Shown here one piece after another: positions 34,591 through 45,469 of a stretch of 64,000 nt of DNA. Made by a program: the position numbers and the translations under genes. This DNA is from Hymenopellis radicata (taxonomy: Eukaryota > Basidiomycota > Agaricomycetes > Agaricales > Physalacriaceae), in contig JADNRX010000187.1 of the NCBI GenBank assembly GCA_015501595.1, positions 42,296 through 106,295 of the forward strand. Direction: 5' to 3'. The notes below the pieces were generated by a model. That model was not told the origin of the DNA. It worked only from the letters and a program-made list of their open reading frames with translations, and searched no databases. Each line of letters begins with the position of its first letter. The first letter of the stretch is position 1.

Positions 34591-35002
34591 ATGGACAGCT
34601 CCGATTCGTTTGAACTCTACGACCTCCGCGTCGACGTTGTCTGTCCCCCAGGAGAGCGCATCCTATGTGGCGCCAAGGAAGGCGACTACTTCACACTTGA
34701 AGGCGAAATGCTCCATTTACCTCCTGGTCAGGGATTTTCAATCTATTCGTTGGGTGCGTATACGTTCAATCGTTACTTGGCAACCTTTCGTAAATGTTCG
34801 GATTTCAGGGGCTCTTCTCCCTCTTCTAGCTGCGAAACAGCGAATGACGCATAAGAACGACTGGATGTCGACTGATGCGATTGTGGCGTGCCCGGATCCG
34901 TGCTGTAAATCGCAGTTCAAGATCACGAGGACTGGGATTAGGATGTTTCGACATGCTGAGACGACGGCTGTTCCGCTTGACTCCGAGTCTCTGGGAAAGT
35001 AA
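34591..35002 (+). CDS. TIGR04076-family small protein
   Basis: Two exons, 34591-34753 and 34809-35002, encode 118 residues with no frame break. After a short head the order is ELYDLRVDVV, a Cys-containing tur (ILCGAKEGDYFTLEGEML), a hydrophobic helix ALLPLLAAKQR, HKNDWMSTDAIVACPDPCCK and FKITRTGIR. This follows the pattern of the TIGR04076 family, small cysteine-bearing proteins of unknown function found in bacteria and fungi. No targeting signal is seen. It lies 365 bp after the aldo/keto reductase on the same strand; a functional link is not shown. Confidence 0.65.
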
Positions 35003-35907
35003 CGACCCCAGCTTGAAGATTGAATGTAGGTAAGTGGCCTTACGGCGTGATTCCATCTCTTCATTGTGCTAATAATGTACCTCTGTTTTCAACAGTTCTA
35101 TTTGTTACCATTGCATGCGAGTCGCCGGTTTGTTACAAGACTGAATATACGTGTGAGTGGCATGGGCTCAGCGGGTTTCAGGCCATCGCTTACACCCGTT
35201 CTAACTTATGATTCCAACGGCGTTCAGACGAACCCCCGGTTGTGAAAATGCTCGAAATGCCAGTGTACATCACACAAGTTGGTCGCCTGGCAGACATGTT
35301 ACCGCATGATGGGCTACTATCGGAAATTGTATACCAGCGAGCCATGACGCGACGCGACGCGATATCTTCCTGGCATCTAGTTAGCTATTGCTTAGCCGGA
35401 CCTCGCTGTCACCATAGGGCCTGCGGGCCCTTCTACCTTTCCATTCCTTAGTCCTCGTAATATCGGCTGTCAATCCTTGTCGCAGCCTAACTTGCGATGC
35501 CATGATCTGTGGATGCGCTCCAGAAGGACATTGGTAAGCCGTACTCGGACAAGTCCTGGTCTTGAGAAGTTGATTTCTGGACTAACGGGTAGGAGTTGGG
35601 TAGGAGACGACCAGAATCAGAAGCAGAAGTACGTCTAGTTCGAGAAATATCGGAAGCGACGGGCCCGGGAAGATGGCAAGAGATTGGCGTAATACTTCGC
35701 ACCATTCGCCATGTCAATGGTCCGTTCTGCGTGCTGCTCATACTTAGGAGTAAGTTGTTACGGCCGATTGCAAGCTTAGTTGGGATCCGTCCGGTTAGTG
35801 CTTTCGCTCCCGTGTCGCTGTCAAATCATTTACGCCCTTTGTTTAGTCGCCGTGAAACCATAAGATGATCATTCCACCTCGAGAATATTGCTGCCACAAC
35901 GTTGAAC
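35003..35907. other. No gene recognised
   Basis: Short frames only (such as plus 35596-35868) with no domain recognised. The last part is the presumed promoter of the aminotransferase. Confidence 0.35.
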
Positions 35908-37506
35908 ATGACTATTGAAAAACCGTCCTCGCAGACTGTGCACGGAAAGGGTCCTTCCCCGTCACGCGTCCTTCCGAATGACTTTTACTTGTCATTCCTG
36001 TCCGACGTCGCCAAGGCGCGTAAACCTGCCCCCAGTGAGCATTCCGCTTCCCAGTTTATTTCGATGTGTAGCTGAATCGTTCAGTTCGCAGTTTGATTCC
36101 GATGGAGTCGAAGCCCGGCATGCTGTCGATGCTTGCGGGGAAACCGAACCCCAGCACGTATCCCTTCACGCGCATTACGATGACCGTCAAGTCGCCAAGC
36201 CCCCTTTCGGATCCTACGTTGACTGACATTGAGCTCGGCGGAGACGACTTGTCGACTGCATTGCAGTACTCGATGACCTCTGGTTTGCCGGCGCTGGTTG
36301 AGTGGGTGACGGAGCTTGCGGCGCAGGTGCATGGCATTACACCTGGAGACGGGGCACGCGTCAGCATGGGTTCTGGAAGTCAGGATTTGCTGTACAAGGC
36401 CTTTTCGGCGCTCATCAACCGTGGGGATTCGATTATTGTGGAGGCTCCGACGTATCCGTGAGTGGACGCGGCATTGACTGTGGGGATATGATTAACGAGA
36501 TGGGACAGTGGTATCTTGCCGGTTATGGACTCTCTGGGGTGCAACATCGTGGAAGTCGCGTCAGATGATGAGGGCATCGTATCCTCATCCCTCGCCCGGT
36601 TGTTAGAGTCGTGGCCGTCCGGGAAGTCGCGACCCAAGCTGCTGTACACTATACCCGTAGGTCTTGGTTGTTTTAACTCTATCATTTTATCTCAGCCACT
36701 CGTTTCTAGTATGGTGCTAACCCTACTGGCATGACCACCAGTCTTCCGCGGCGCCAGGAGGTTCTGAAGCTTGCACGAAAGTACAACTTTCTCATCCTTG
36801 AAGACGATCCGTATTATCATCTCTATTTTGGATCCGGGGCGCCGCCGGCTTCGTATTTCTCCTTGGAACGCAAGATGGATGGTGACATTGGCCGCGTCCT
36901 TCGCTTTGACAGCCTGAGTAAAATACTCGCAGCTGGATTCAGGCTTGGCTGGATTACAGGTCCTGATTACCTAGTTGCACAGATTGAGCGGCACGTAAGT
37001 GTCCATTCCTTGGGTTCTCACCTCAGCCCTAATGCCAATACTAGAGTGCCGCATCGACAATGCAGCCGCCTTCAATATCACAAGTGATTGTCTTGAAACT
37101 GCTGCAATCGTGGGGCATTTCTGGATTCCTTACACACGCTGAGAGTGTCGCCGAGTTTTATCGCCAAAAGCGGGACGTGTTTGAGACGTATCTGAATAAA
37201 CACCTTTCGGGGCTGGCACAGTGGAATACGCCCAACGCGGCCATGTTCTACTGGATAAAACTCAAGCTGCCCCCGTCGGGGTCGGTCAAGTGCAAAACGG
37301 TGAAGGGTTACGAGGGTGATTCGAACGTGTTCATTGAGCATAATGCGATGCGCAAGGGTGTGTTGATGCTTCCGGGGGAATGTGGGTACCATGATGAGAG
37401 AAAGACATGCTATGTTAGGGTATCGTTTAGTCTGTTGAGCGAGGAGGAAGTTGACGAGGTACTGAGGAGATTAGCGTCGGCATTACGAGATGAATGGGAG
37501 CAATGA
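35908..37506 (+). CDS. PLP-dependent aromatic/2-aminoadipate-type aminotransferase
   Basis: Five exons: 35908-36034, 36085-36457, 36509-36656, 36710-36994 and 37045-37506, giving 464 residues with an unbroken frame. It belongs to fold-type I aminotransferases of the Aro8/ARO9/AADAT group, which move amino groups between aromatic amino acids or 2-aminoadipate and 2-oxoglutarate. Visible features: GMLSMLAGKPNPSTYPF, the cofactor loop GSGSQDLLYKAF, VEAPTYPG, YGANPTGMT, the Asp-containing LILEDDPYY, the Schiff-base Lys in FDSLSKILAAGFRLGW, and a late CYVRVSFS with the carboxylate-binding Arg. Probably cytosolic. Substrate preference cannot be told. Confidence 0.9.
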
Positions 37507-37717
37507 AATAACACGTTCGCAAACCGATTTTCACAAACCGAGGTTGCATCAATTTCTCACGCTCTTTCACGTGATCCCTTATGACACGCATGGAATGACA
37601 ATCGTGCATTCCTGTGGATGACGTGTAGGTTCTAGGGTGGGGGAAATAAGTCCGAGCTCACTTATTTACCAGTAAATTACCAGTGGCCCGCCAGAGGCCA
37701 TGTAATTTACTTATTTA

Positions 37718-37751
37718 CCAGGTAATTTACCTGGCACGTGATAGTCACGTG
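37718..37751. other. Two adjacent perfect palindromes in the Helitron leader
   Basis: CCAGGTAATTTACCTGG (37718-37734) and CACGTGATAGTCACGTG (37735-37751) lie directly next to each other about 400 bp before the first Helitron frame. The second is two E-box-like CACGTG cores flanking TAG. Further imperfect TAAATTAC repeats lie at 37665-37715. Confidence 0.7.
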
Positions 37752-38151
37752 ACACATTCGGTGGCGCAAATTTCCTTCCAAAATTTCTCAAAATTTCTTC
37801 AGAAAATGCTGCTAAAACAGCTTTCTGAGTTATCCCAGGCCACTGGTTGGTTTTAGAGCACTACAGCCACCTCCCTCGAGTAGTCAGGCTTATGCTGACA
37901 CTGATTCACAAACCTTTAGGTTAGTGTCTTTACGAAACATAAGGAGCCCGCAAAAAAACGTGATCTGGCTCCCACGTGGAACATGTGATTATTTACGCAC
38001 GTGTTGAATGATGCCAATCATGTGCAAAGCTGTGCGCGTTGTCACCGCTCGTTTTTTTCGCGATTCATGTTGGTCACTCAATGTCTCGCCGCATCCGGCT
38101 TGCCAAACGTTTTCGTCGCTTGCGGTGCGTTACTTCGACTGACGACACGAC

Positions 38152-39496
38152 ATGTCATCTATGGATATTGATGAGAACTATTCCCCACCCTCCCCCTTGA
38201 CTCGCAAAAGACCAAACGACGCGGGCGACGATCAGATACAGCTTGGTCGTCCATCCAAAAAGAGACTGCTTCCTTCCAGTGGTCTGCTGGCTTCTTGCCG
38301 TCGCTGTCTTCCATCTGAAATATTGGCAGATTTCGGCTTTTCTGAATATCAGCATGGCTTTACCAATGCTCAAAAAAGAGCGGTGTTAATGCACTCACTG
38401 GCAAGCTCGCCTCCCGATGCGTTACCAATCTTGATTGAGCGTGTGTTACTTGACCATGGCATTCGTCACGATGATTCTGATAATGCCTTTTCCCTGTTGA
38501 TCCAACATCAGTGTGGCCCGATGTGTCGCATTCAATCTGACGAGGCCGCCGCCGCTGGAATAACTGATGCCGACAGTGCGTATAATTGATAATAGAAAGT
38601 TATAATTTTAACATCTATAACGTAGAGCTCCAATCCAATCCAAGTACCTATGTTAGAAGCCTTTCCAATGAAGACAAACACAAAGTCCTTGCCTTTCTTT
38701 TAACCCACGTCGTTGGCTCTGATACCTTAAAACGCCTTGAACGAGAACACATGACTCATCAACAGGGAGATGATTGTCAAATGGAAGCGCTCCGAGCTCA
38801 TCAATGTTCCTGGGGTTGTATGGTTCAACGGCAAGACGTAGATGCGTGGAGACAATTCGTATCCAATGACAGACGAGAAGGTAGCGCCCCACGGTACATA
38901 TCTATTAAAACGGCTGACTATCTGTAGCGAGTGGCTCGAACGTTGGTTTACTGCCCGCCCAGTTAAATCAAGCCCAAAAGTTACAAGCTTTGCAGTATCT
39001 ATTGGATCACGAAGTTCAGCACACGTCGTACAATGATATCGTGAAGCTGGCAATGCGACATGGGTTACGACGTTTGGCTAGAGAACGCTTGCTATCTGCC
39101 CTCCGACACCATTTGTGTACGGATCAATGCATTATCACCAATCATGAAGCCGTTCTATCTAATCTACTAGCCGTGCCGCTTGAGTTTGTCTCTCATGCCG
39201 CCGCTTCTGCCGTTCCCGCCAACAATCGATCATCGCGAAGAAAGAGTAAACGACGTGTTCCCAATATGGACGATGTGATGCCCGATGAAGAGGAATGGCC
39301 TCGAGTGGAAGATTGGGATGAATTAAAGGCGGTAAGGAATGACTGTAACATCATATTTGAATATCTAATGAATACCAGATACTTGCTGAGTCAAGACAGC
39401 AAACATCAAAGGATGCTCTTCGACGAGAGCCATGTTCGTTTTGCGATACCAACGAACTATACCGCAGCCTTCGCTTCTGGGCATCATCCGATCTAG
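38152..39496 (+). CDS. Helitron N-terminal region
   Basis: Opens with ATG at 38152 (MSSMDIDENYSPPSPLTRKR) and continues in pieces at 38152-38589, 38586-38927 and 38990-39496. Charged and Cys/His-containing segments (for example SCRRCLPSEILADFGF, HQCGPMCRI, HLCTDQCII) repeat at intervals, suggesting a metal-binding or DNA-binding region ahead of the Rep domain. Small introns or indels must join the pieces. No defined catalytic domain is recognised. Confidence 0.6.
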
Positions 39497-39507
39497 ATAC
39501 CTCCCTT

Positions 39508-40249
39508 TTGACGGATGCTGTTAAACGACTTCGCGAGTTCTACGATGTTCAGGAAATCCAAGCCTACCGACTGTTTGATGGAGAGTACCAAGTTTGTGCA
39601 TCGTGTTCGAAGTGTATCAAACGCAGCCAATTTTCCAGACTTCCTTTGACAAGTTGGGCAAATGGATGTTGGCTTGGCGATATCCCCGAGGAACTCACGG
39701 ACTTGACCTTTGCAGAAGAACTCGTCATCGCACGCGCCCATGCTACAAAATGCTGGATGAAACTGAATTCCGGCAGCCGAACGGCTGTACTCCAGCAGCG
39801 AGCCACCTCTGGCAATGTCTGTTTCCACCCCCATGAAATCTCCAATCTCGCCACCCGTCTACCGAGACCTATCGACACGCTGTACGATGAGATTGTCGTC
39901 ATGTTTGTTACGGATGACAAGGAAGCTTCCGAGGCTACATTCAAACAAACTCCCATACTCGCTCGTCGAGGCAAAATTGAGCGTGCATTACGATGGCTGA
40001 AGAAACACAACCGCTTATACTATGATATCACCGTCGATGACGATGCGTTATTGGGATATCCCGATGAGCGTGAAGGCCATAGTGTTCCTGCCTATCCTAT
40101 CCAGTTTGTTACGCGGAACAGCACCCAAGCCGCGCTGAGCAGCACCTACTGCCGCCATGGCGTCGACGGTACCGAAGCAATGTTTGCCACTGTTGAAAGT
40201 GCATCAACTGGGGGAATTCCCATAAACAACGACTGGTAAGTCCTGTATC
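39508..40249 (+). CDS. Helitron DUF6570-like block
   Basis: An open frame of 243 codons with CASCSKCIKRSQF (paired cysteines), LPLTSWANGCWLGDIPEEL, LTFAEELVIARAHATKCWMK, then PIDTLYDEIVVMFV and ALRWLKKHNRLYYDI. This order is typical of the segment just before the Rep domain in fungal and oomycete Helitrons (DUF6570). The frame ends at a probable donor (TG|GTAAGT near 40238) and continues after an acceptor near 40282 with LNLRKIRALK. Confidence 0.7.
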
Positions 40250-40348
40250 GAGCGTGGACTATCATCTGAGGTAACCATTTAGGCTCCCTCGATGTTGATG
40301 TTACGTCGACTGGACTAAATCTGAGGAAAATTCGGGCATTAAAGTCTT

Positions 40349-42131
40349 TTGAAGGAGGATAATCACTCCTTTGTCAAAACTTCACGCTCCTCAGAAACAC
40401 TGGATGTTCGCCAAAATCCCGATCTTTACGGAATGCTGTGGCCGACATTATTTCCATATGGTGTGGGAATGTTTGACGACCCGCTTCGCACGTCCGAAGG
40501 CTTTCGTTCTATCCACCTGAAGACGCACGTCAAACACTACCTTCGGAACGCTGATCGTCGTTTCCAACTTCATCTGTCATTCATTTTCGTCATGCAAAGC
40601 ATACAGATGCTTCGGACGTCTTCCTTTCAGTCTCGTCTAGCCGTCCGCAGGTCTTGGTGGCCAAGAGCGGTAGCTGCCATGGACAAGCTTGATGAACACG
40701 TCCTCGATGAGCTTATCAAGAAAATGGGTCGAACGTCGTGCTCGGCAGGATTTCAGCCCTTATATTCCCGAAGATGAACATGAGCAAGTTATGTTCAAAT
40801 TATTGAAATATGTTGATTACTGCAGTGAGTACCTCGATGGATCAACGGCTCAAGTTTTGGCCATGCGTGAAGAAATTCGCGCGTTGTCCAGAACATGTGG
40901 AACTCCCTCTATCTTCTTCACGCTAAATCCCGCCGACGCTCACAATCCGTTGTCATCCTTTGTCGCCGGCAAGGATATTGATCTTGATGCGCCGTTTTCT
41001 AATCCGGATTCTCATTATTCCTCCTTCACCCGGGCACGTTCGCTGGCGGCAAACCCCGTAGCCGGAGCGCAGTTTTTTCAACTCATGGTCGACCAGTTCC
41101 TTCATACGTTTCTGGGCGTTCAACGAGGCGATAGACGTGGCGTATTCGGGCGTGTACGTCACTATTATGGTGTTGTGGAGGCACAAAATCGAGGATCGCT
41201 CCATCTCCACATCCTTATCTGGTTGGAAGGCGCCCTATCACCACGAAGGATCCAGGAGAAAGTAGCGGAATCTGAGGAGTTCAAGCAGCGTCTGTTCGCA
41301 TGGTTAGAAAGCATCTTTTCACATGATTTTCCCCTCGACACGACACCTATATCGCATGGACCACGAGATGATTTAACGTGCTTGTTGGGCCGACCCCCGA
41401 ATCCTGATTCTCCCGATTTTAACGCCGTATGGCCTCAGTACCTTCGTCGTGTAGCTGAGTCCGTCAGCCAGGAGCATGGCCATGGCGAAACATGCTTTAA
41501 GAAGATCACTCGATCAATCTTTGCGCTTACAGCGGAAGAAAAGGATCGTCTATGCCGATTCTTTTATCCGTTAGATCTCGTTCTGCGAACATACATGGAT
41601 GACGATGGCCGTATTTTTCCCAAACGTACAAATCGCAACATGGTTGGATATAACCCCATTGTCACGGGCGGGTTTCAATGCAATACGGATGGGAAATTCG
41701 TTGGGTCGGGCGCTTTTGGCATGGCTCTAGGAGTATACATGACGAATTACACAACCAAAATTACGCTGGACTCCGCGGTCGTCATGACTGCGCTCGCTGC
41801 TGCTACATCCTCGTTGCGTTTGGCGGAAGGTACTAATGCTACGCCCAATCCAAAAGACGAAGAGCGTTGTCGCCGTCTCCTGTTGAAGACGTTGAATCAG
41901 ATGAACGCTCGACGTGAGTTATCCGGACAACAAGTTGCATCCTCCCTCCTTGGCATCCCGAATCATTTCACCGATTGTCATTTCGATGTTGTCTACTGGT
42001 CTGCTTTACTCACCTGGCTCTCCCCCGTGCACTTCCCGCCTTTTCTTGTTGAAAAAGTTGATGAAGATGAAGAAGATAACGATGACGACGAACAACATCA
42101 GGAAAACAAGTATGATCTCCTTAACTTTTAG
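40349..42131 (+). CDS. Helitron Rep endonuclease domain (HUH, two tyrosines)
   Basis: Starts with the conserved PDLYGMLWPTLFPYGVGMF, typical of the Helitron-like N domain. One extra G near 40730 shifts the frame, which then continues from 40735. Counting in the frame 40689-42131: FTLNP at residues 77-81, the HUH motif His-Leu-His at 172-174 within GSLHLHILIWL, and the tyrosine motif YMTNYTTK with Tyr350 and Tyr354 four apart, as in active Helitron Reps. The enzyme nicks and rejoins single-stranded DNA at the element ends. The C-terminus is very acidic and probably spliced at 42111. Confidence 0.85.
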
Positions 42132-42170
42132 CATAACAAGCACTTATAACACCTTTCCTTTATATAGTCA

Positions 42171-43289
42171 GCGAAACGAGAGCTCCGAAGAAAGCATTGA
42201 TCTAATGCATGCTCGTGTTGTTCTCGGCCGACAGCACAACATCGATCCTCCATTATCCTCCCTCATATATGATGTCGTGTACCGGCCGGAAGCGCTTGAA
42301 AATGTTTGTATGTGGGAACAGATGTGTTTGTATGAAAAAGGGCCTATAAAGCCGTCATCAACAGACACGATGGGAGAAAGAGATGAGCCCGATTCAGGTA
42401 TGACACTAATTGCGCGCAAAATCAGTTGAAATGATCAAGCTCTTTCCAAGATGATCCCGAAGACGACCATTCAGACGACAACAATAACATCTTTCATTTT
42501 CTTCCATCACATCCCCAGGCGTCTACCCACATTCTAAAACGTCGGCGGCATCAATGTGTACCAGTACTTATGGGCTCTTCTATTCCAAGAAGCGACATCG
42601 ATGAACATTGAGAGAAACACCGAATTGTCATGTTGGCACTGTTTCATCCGTGGAGGCGTTCCCTATGTAATCCCTTGAAGTCATCCGATGATGCTTGGGA
42701 GCGTGCGTGGCAAGATGTTCAGCAATCGTTGACAAAAACCAACTTGGTGATCATCAGCCATATGCAGGAACAGTGGGAATGCCGAAAGGCTGCCGCAGAT
42801 TTTTCAGCTATGAACAAAGCTCGCTATGCATCTTTCCGAGCCTCTGTTTCTCTTCGAGGTGATCCCGAGTTGAGTAATGAGCTGATGGAGGATATGGATT
42901 GGCAGCTAGGCCAGGCGTCGACCTCGGATGCCCTTGGATTAACGGAGACTAATGAAGATGTTGACGATATCGATAATTCGGAAGTTACATTATCATCCGC
43001 CCTCGCTCTATTTAAACGGAAAGCCGAAGCAGTACACCTCCATTTCGCTATCGCTGCCTCCTTTCAAGGACCCCAACCGGGCCACGCCACCAGGGTCGGT
43101 GTTGACGAGCGCGAGAAAGCTCGACTTATATCAAACGCTCTATCGGATGAACGTCAAGCGCGCAAAGCGAAAAAAAATCAAGGTATGATCTCCCTACGTT
43201 TATCCATGGCTCTCTTACACCCCAATCAACTCAGACAAAAACTCCGAAGACTACGATACACCCGCAAAACACAAAAATCATACCCGTGA
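42171..43289 (+). CDS. Helitron Rep-helicase linker, with an in-frame stop
   Basis: Exons 42171-42399 (SLIYDVVYRPEALENVCMWE) and from about 42445 lead to LALFHPWRRSLCNPLKSSDD (42633 onward), the usual link between Rep and helicase. In the frame of that block TGA stands at 42609-42611, in a context where fungal relatives have a sense codon; CGA to TGA is the simplest change. Beyond it come a basic/acidic coiled region and a donor near 43182. Confidence 0.65.
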
Positions 43290-43314
43290 TTCCCACGACC
43301 CCATTCTAACCAAT

Positions 43315-45111
43315 TTGCGCGATGAGCTAGCTAGAGCTGAAAGGCGAGTAGCTGCTCAACATTGTAACGATCCCATGTATTGGGCGAGGATGCATCGCTG
43401 GCACCATGAAGCGATCGCTGTCTCAAATACAATGACACTGAATCGCAAGCAGAAGATTGTGTTTTTGCTCATAGTGAGCAGCCGGATCGCTCGTGCCGCC
43501 ACGGGCGAAGAAGCTCCCTTTCGGATCATCGTTGGTGGATCTGGTGGAACGGGAAAGTCTCATATATATGAGGCTTTACGCTTATGGTATGAACGCATAG
43601 GCGAGCCGAATGCGTTAACGTTCACGGCACCCACCGGGATAGCAGCTGCTAATATTCAGGGATCTACCATTCACTCCGAACTTTCCCTCAGACTGAAATA
43701 TGATCAGCTAACAAATCCCAACTCGGCTTGTCTAGAAAAGCTTGCGGCTCGGCTTGCGTCCATGCGAGTATTGATCATTGACGAGTTCTATCTGTTAGGC
43801 TGTTGCGACTTTCTCAAAGTATGCCGCAACCTCAACCTTGCTCGAAGCTGTTCTGATGATGCTTTTGGCGACGTTGATCTGATTCTTTCCGGCGACCAAT
43901 TTCAGCTACCTTGTCCCAAGTCGACGCCATTGTACAAGCAATCGGTAACAACATCCCTGCTTAGTGCGCATTCCACCCTTCATGGACTTCATGGCGACAA
44001 TCGAGAAGCTGTAGAGGCAGTGAAAAACTTCTGGACTATCCCGCGGTGCATCATTCTGGACGACATCGTACGCCAAAGAAATCCTAGATATGTCGCACTT
44101 CTCGAACGCCTGCGCTATGGTAACTGTACCATCTCGGGTCCCGACAACGATCTCGACTTCTTGAAACGCTTTCGCCTGAGTGCTCGGCGCGCATCAGACT
44201 CCGTCGATCACGCTGACATCCTGCAATGGATTCTGCACCCAGAAAGCGCTCCTCCGTTCATTACATATACCAACGCTGTTCGAGACGAGCACAACTGGTG
44301 TATGGCTAAGGCGTTTGCCACGACGACAGGTGGGGAGTTTGCCGTATACTATTCATACGACACTGTGGGTACCGGAAGTCGTCGAATGGCTCTTGCTGGT
44401 AAAAAAATTATTATTTTTGACTTAGCTTTCGACCCTACTAAAACTCTTATAGGGCAAAATGCTTTGGATGCTTGGAACATGTCTCCAAAATACAATGCTC
44501 ACGATCTCGCAGGACGTTTACCATTAACAATTGGCATGCCAATTATTGTAGTTGACAATGTTGCCGTGGAACTGGGTCTTTGCAACGGCAGTCCCGGAAC
44601 CCTCGTCAATATACAATATTTGGTTAACCGTGGTAAGCGCTACGCGGTTTCGGTGGAACTCGACGTTCCCAGGTATACATCTCCGGATAAACATGCGCCA
44701 CATCCCAATCGTGTTTTAGTACCCCTAACACACTTTCCACTCACATATCAAAGCACCACCAATGGCAAAACTTACTATGCTCGGCGTGAACAGGTTCCCA
44801 TCATACCCGGCTTTGCTTTCACCGCACATAACTCACAGAGTCGGTCGCTTGATAAAGTTACCGTGCATCTCGAAAGCGCCGCCTCCACGGCGACAGCGTA
44901 TGTCATGCTCTCCAGAATCAAATGCAATGAGCACGGGCCTGCGGGCTTGAGAATATTTGGGGATGTGTCGGCGAGCAAGATCTCAAAACATGCTCCGGAA
45001 GAAGTTCGCGCAGAAGAGAGGCGGCTGAAGGATTTGCAACGAGCGACATTGTACGAGGCGGGAAATTCCCTACGGTGGTATACAGAGGCGACGGGCGATG
45101 CTTTAATATAA
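43315..45111 (+). CDS. Helitron Pif1-family helicase domain
   Basis: A 598-codon open frame without breaks. Walker A GGSGGTGKSH is at residues 74-83, motif Ia FTAPTGIAAANIQGSTIHS at 103-121, Walker B VLIIDEFYLL at 152-161, then LSGDQFQLPCPK. The C-terminal half has GMPIIVVDNVAVELGLCNG and FAFTAHNSQSRSLDKV with LSRIK, the motif V/VI region of Pif1/RecD-like helicases. It unwinds DNA 5' to 3' during rolling-circle transposition. It is expected to be the C-terminal part of one RepHel polyprotein rather than a separate gene. Confidence 0.9.
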   Translation: MRDELARAERRVAAQHCNDPMYWARMHRWHHEAIAVSNTMTLNRKQKIVFLLIVSSRIARAATGEEAPFRIIVGGSGGTGKSHIYEALRLWYERIGEPNALTFTAPTGIAAANIQGSTIHSELSLRLKYDQLTNPNSACLEKLAARLASMRVLIIDEFYLLGCCDFLKVCRNLNLARSCSDDAFGDVDLILSGDQFQLPCPKSTPLYKQSVTTSLLSAHSTLHGLHGDNREAVEAVKNFWTIPRCIILDDIVRQRNPRYVALLERLRYGNCTISGPDNDLDFLKRFRLSARRASDSVDHADILQWILHPESAPPFITYTNAVRDEHNWCMAKAFATTTGGEFAVYYSYDTVGTGSRRMALAGKKIIIFDLAFDPTKTLIGQNALDAWNMSPKYNAHDLAGRLPLTIGMPIIVVDNVAVELGLCNGSPGTLVNIQYLVNRGKRYAVSVELDVPRYTSPDKHAPHPNRVLVPLTHFPLTYQSTTNGKTYYARREQVPIIPGFAFTAHNSQSRSLDKVTVHLESAASTATAYVMLSRIKCNEHGPAGLRIFGDVSASKISKHAPEEVRAEERRLKDLQRATLYEAGNSLRWYTEATGDALI

Positions 45112-45115
45112 TGTT

Positions 45116-45469
45116 ATATTATTTACTGAAGTGTTCGGAGCCTTGCTGAGCTGTCAGGGCACCCTGAAGTCTATGGAAAGCTGGACGATCACGCTCGTTT
45201 TGGGCCAGGATGCCCTGTTTCATGTCTGAATATAGTCGAGAGACCCCAAGAACTCCTCCCTAGCATTTATGAACTGCCACACATCTAAATTTATCCACGC
45301 GACCAAGCCAAAAATACCGAAAATCAGCAACATCAATTCCATGAATTATCAGTACGCAGACATAAGTCCATATAAGTCCGTCTAAGTCCATATCTAAGTC
45401 CAAAAGCATCCTAAACCTTCAATTCGTTCGCTATAAAGTTGAATCACGATGATTCCTATGACTATAAAT
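45116..45469. other. AT-rich spacer after the Helitron
   Basis: Holds a TCAGGGCACCCTGA palindrome at about 45157-45170 and a cluster of four TAAGTCC-like repeats at 45360-45402. Either could be part of the Helitron 3' end, but the CTRR terminus was not identified. Confidence 0.45.

Larger units (their letters stand above)
37650..45115 (+). mobile_element. Helitron (rolling-circle transposon), nearly complete but damaged
   Basis: A chain of plus-strand reading frames from 38152 to 45111 carries the standard RepHel order: an N-terminal region, a DUF6570-like block, a HUH-type Rep with two tyrosines, a linker, and a Pif1-family helicase. Ends were not fixed. No convincing 5' TC or 3' hairpin plus CTRR could be placed between A and T; 37650 is taken just before a palindrome-rich leader and 45115 just after the last stop. 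At least one extra G (about 40730) and one in-frame TGA (42609-42611) interrupt the polyprotein, so this copy is probably not autonomous as read. Confidence 0.8.

Noticed and set aside
45116..45410. CTAG at about 45262 or the TCAGGGCACCCTGA palindrome as the Helitron 3' end
   Set aside because: The hairpin is about 90 bp from CTAG, not 10-12 bp, and the base after CTAG is C rather than the expected T.
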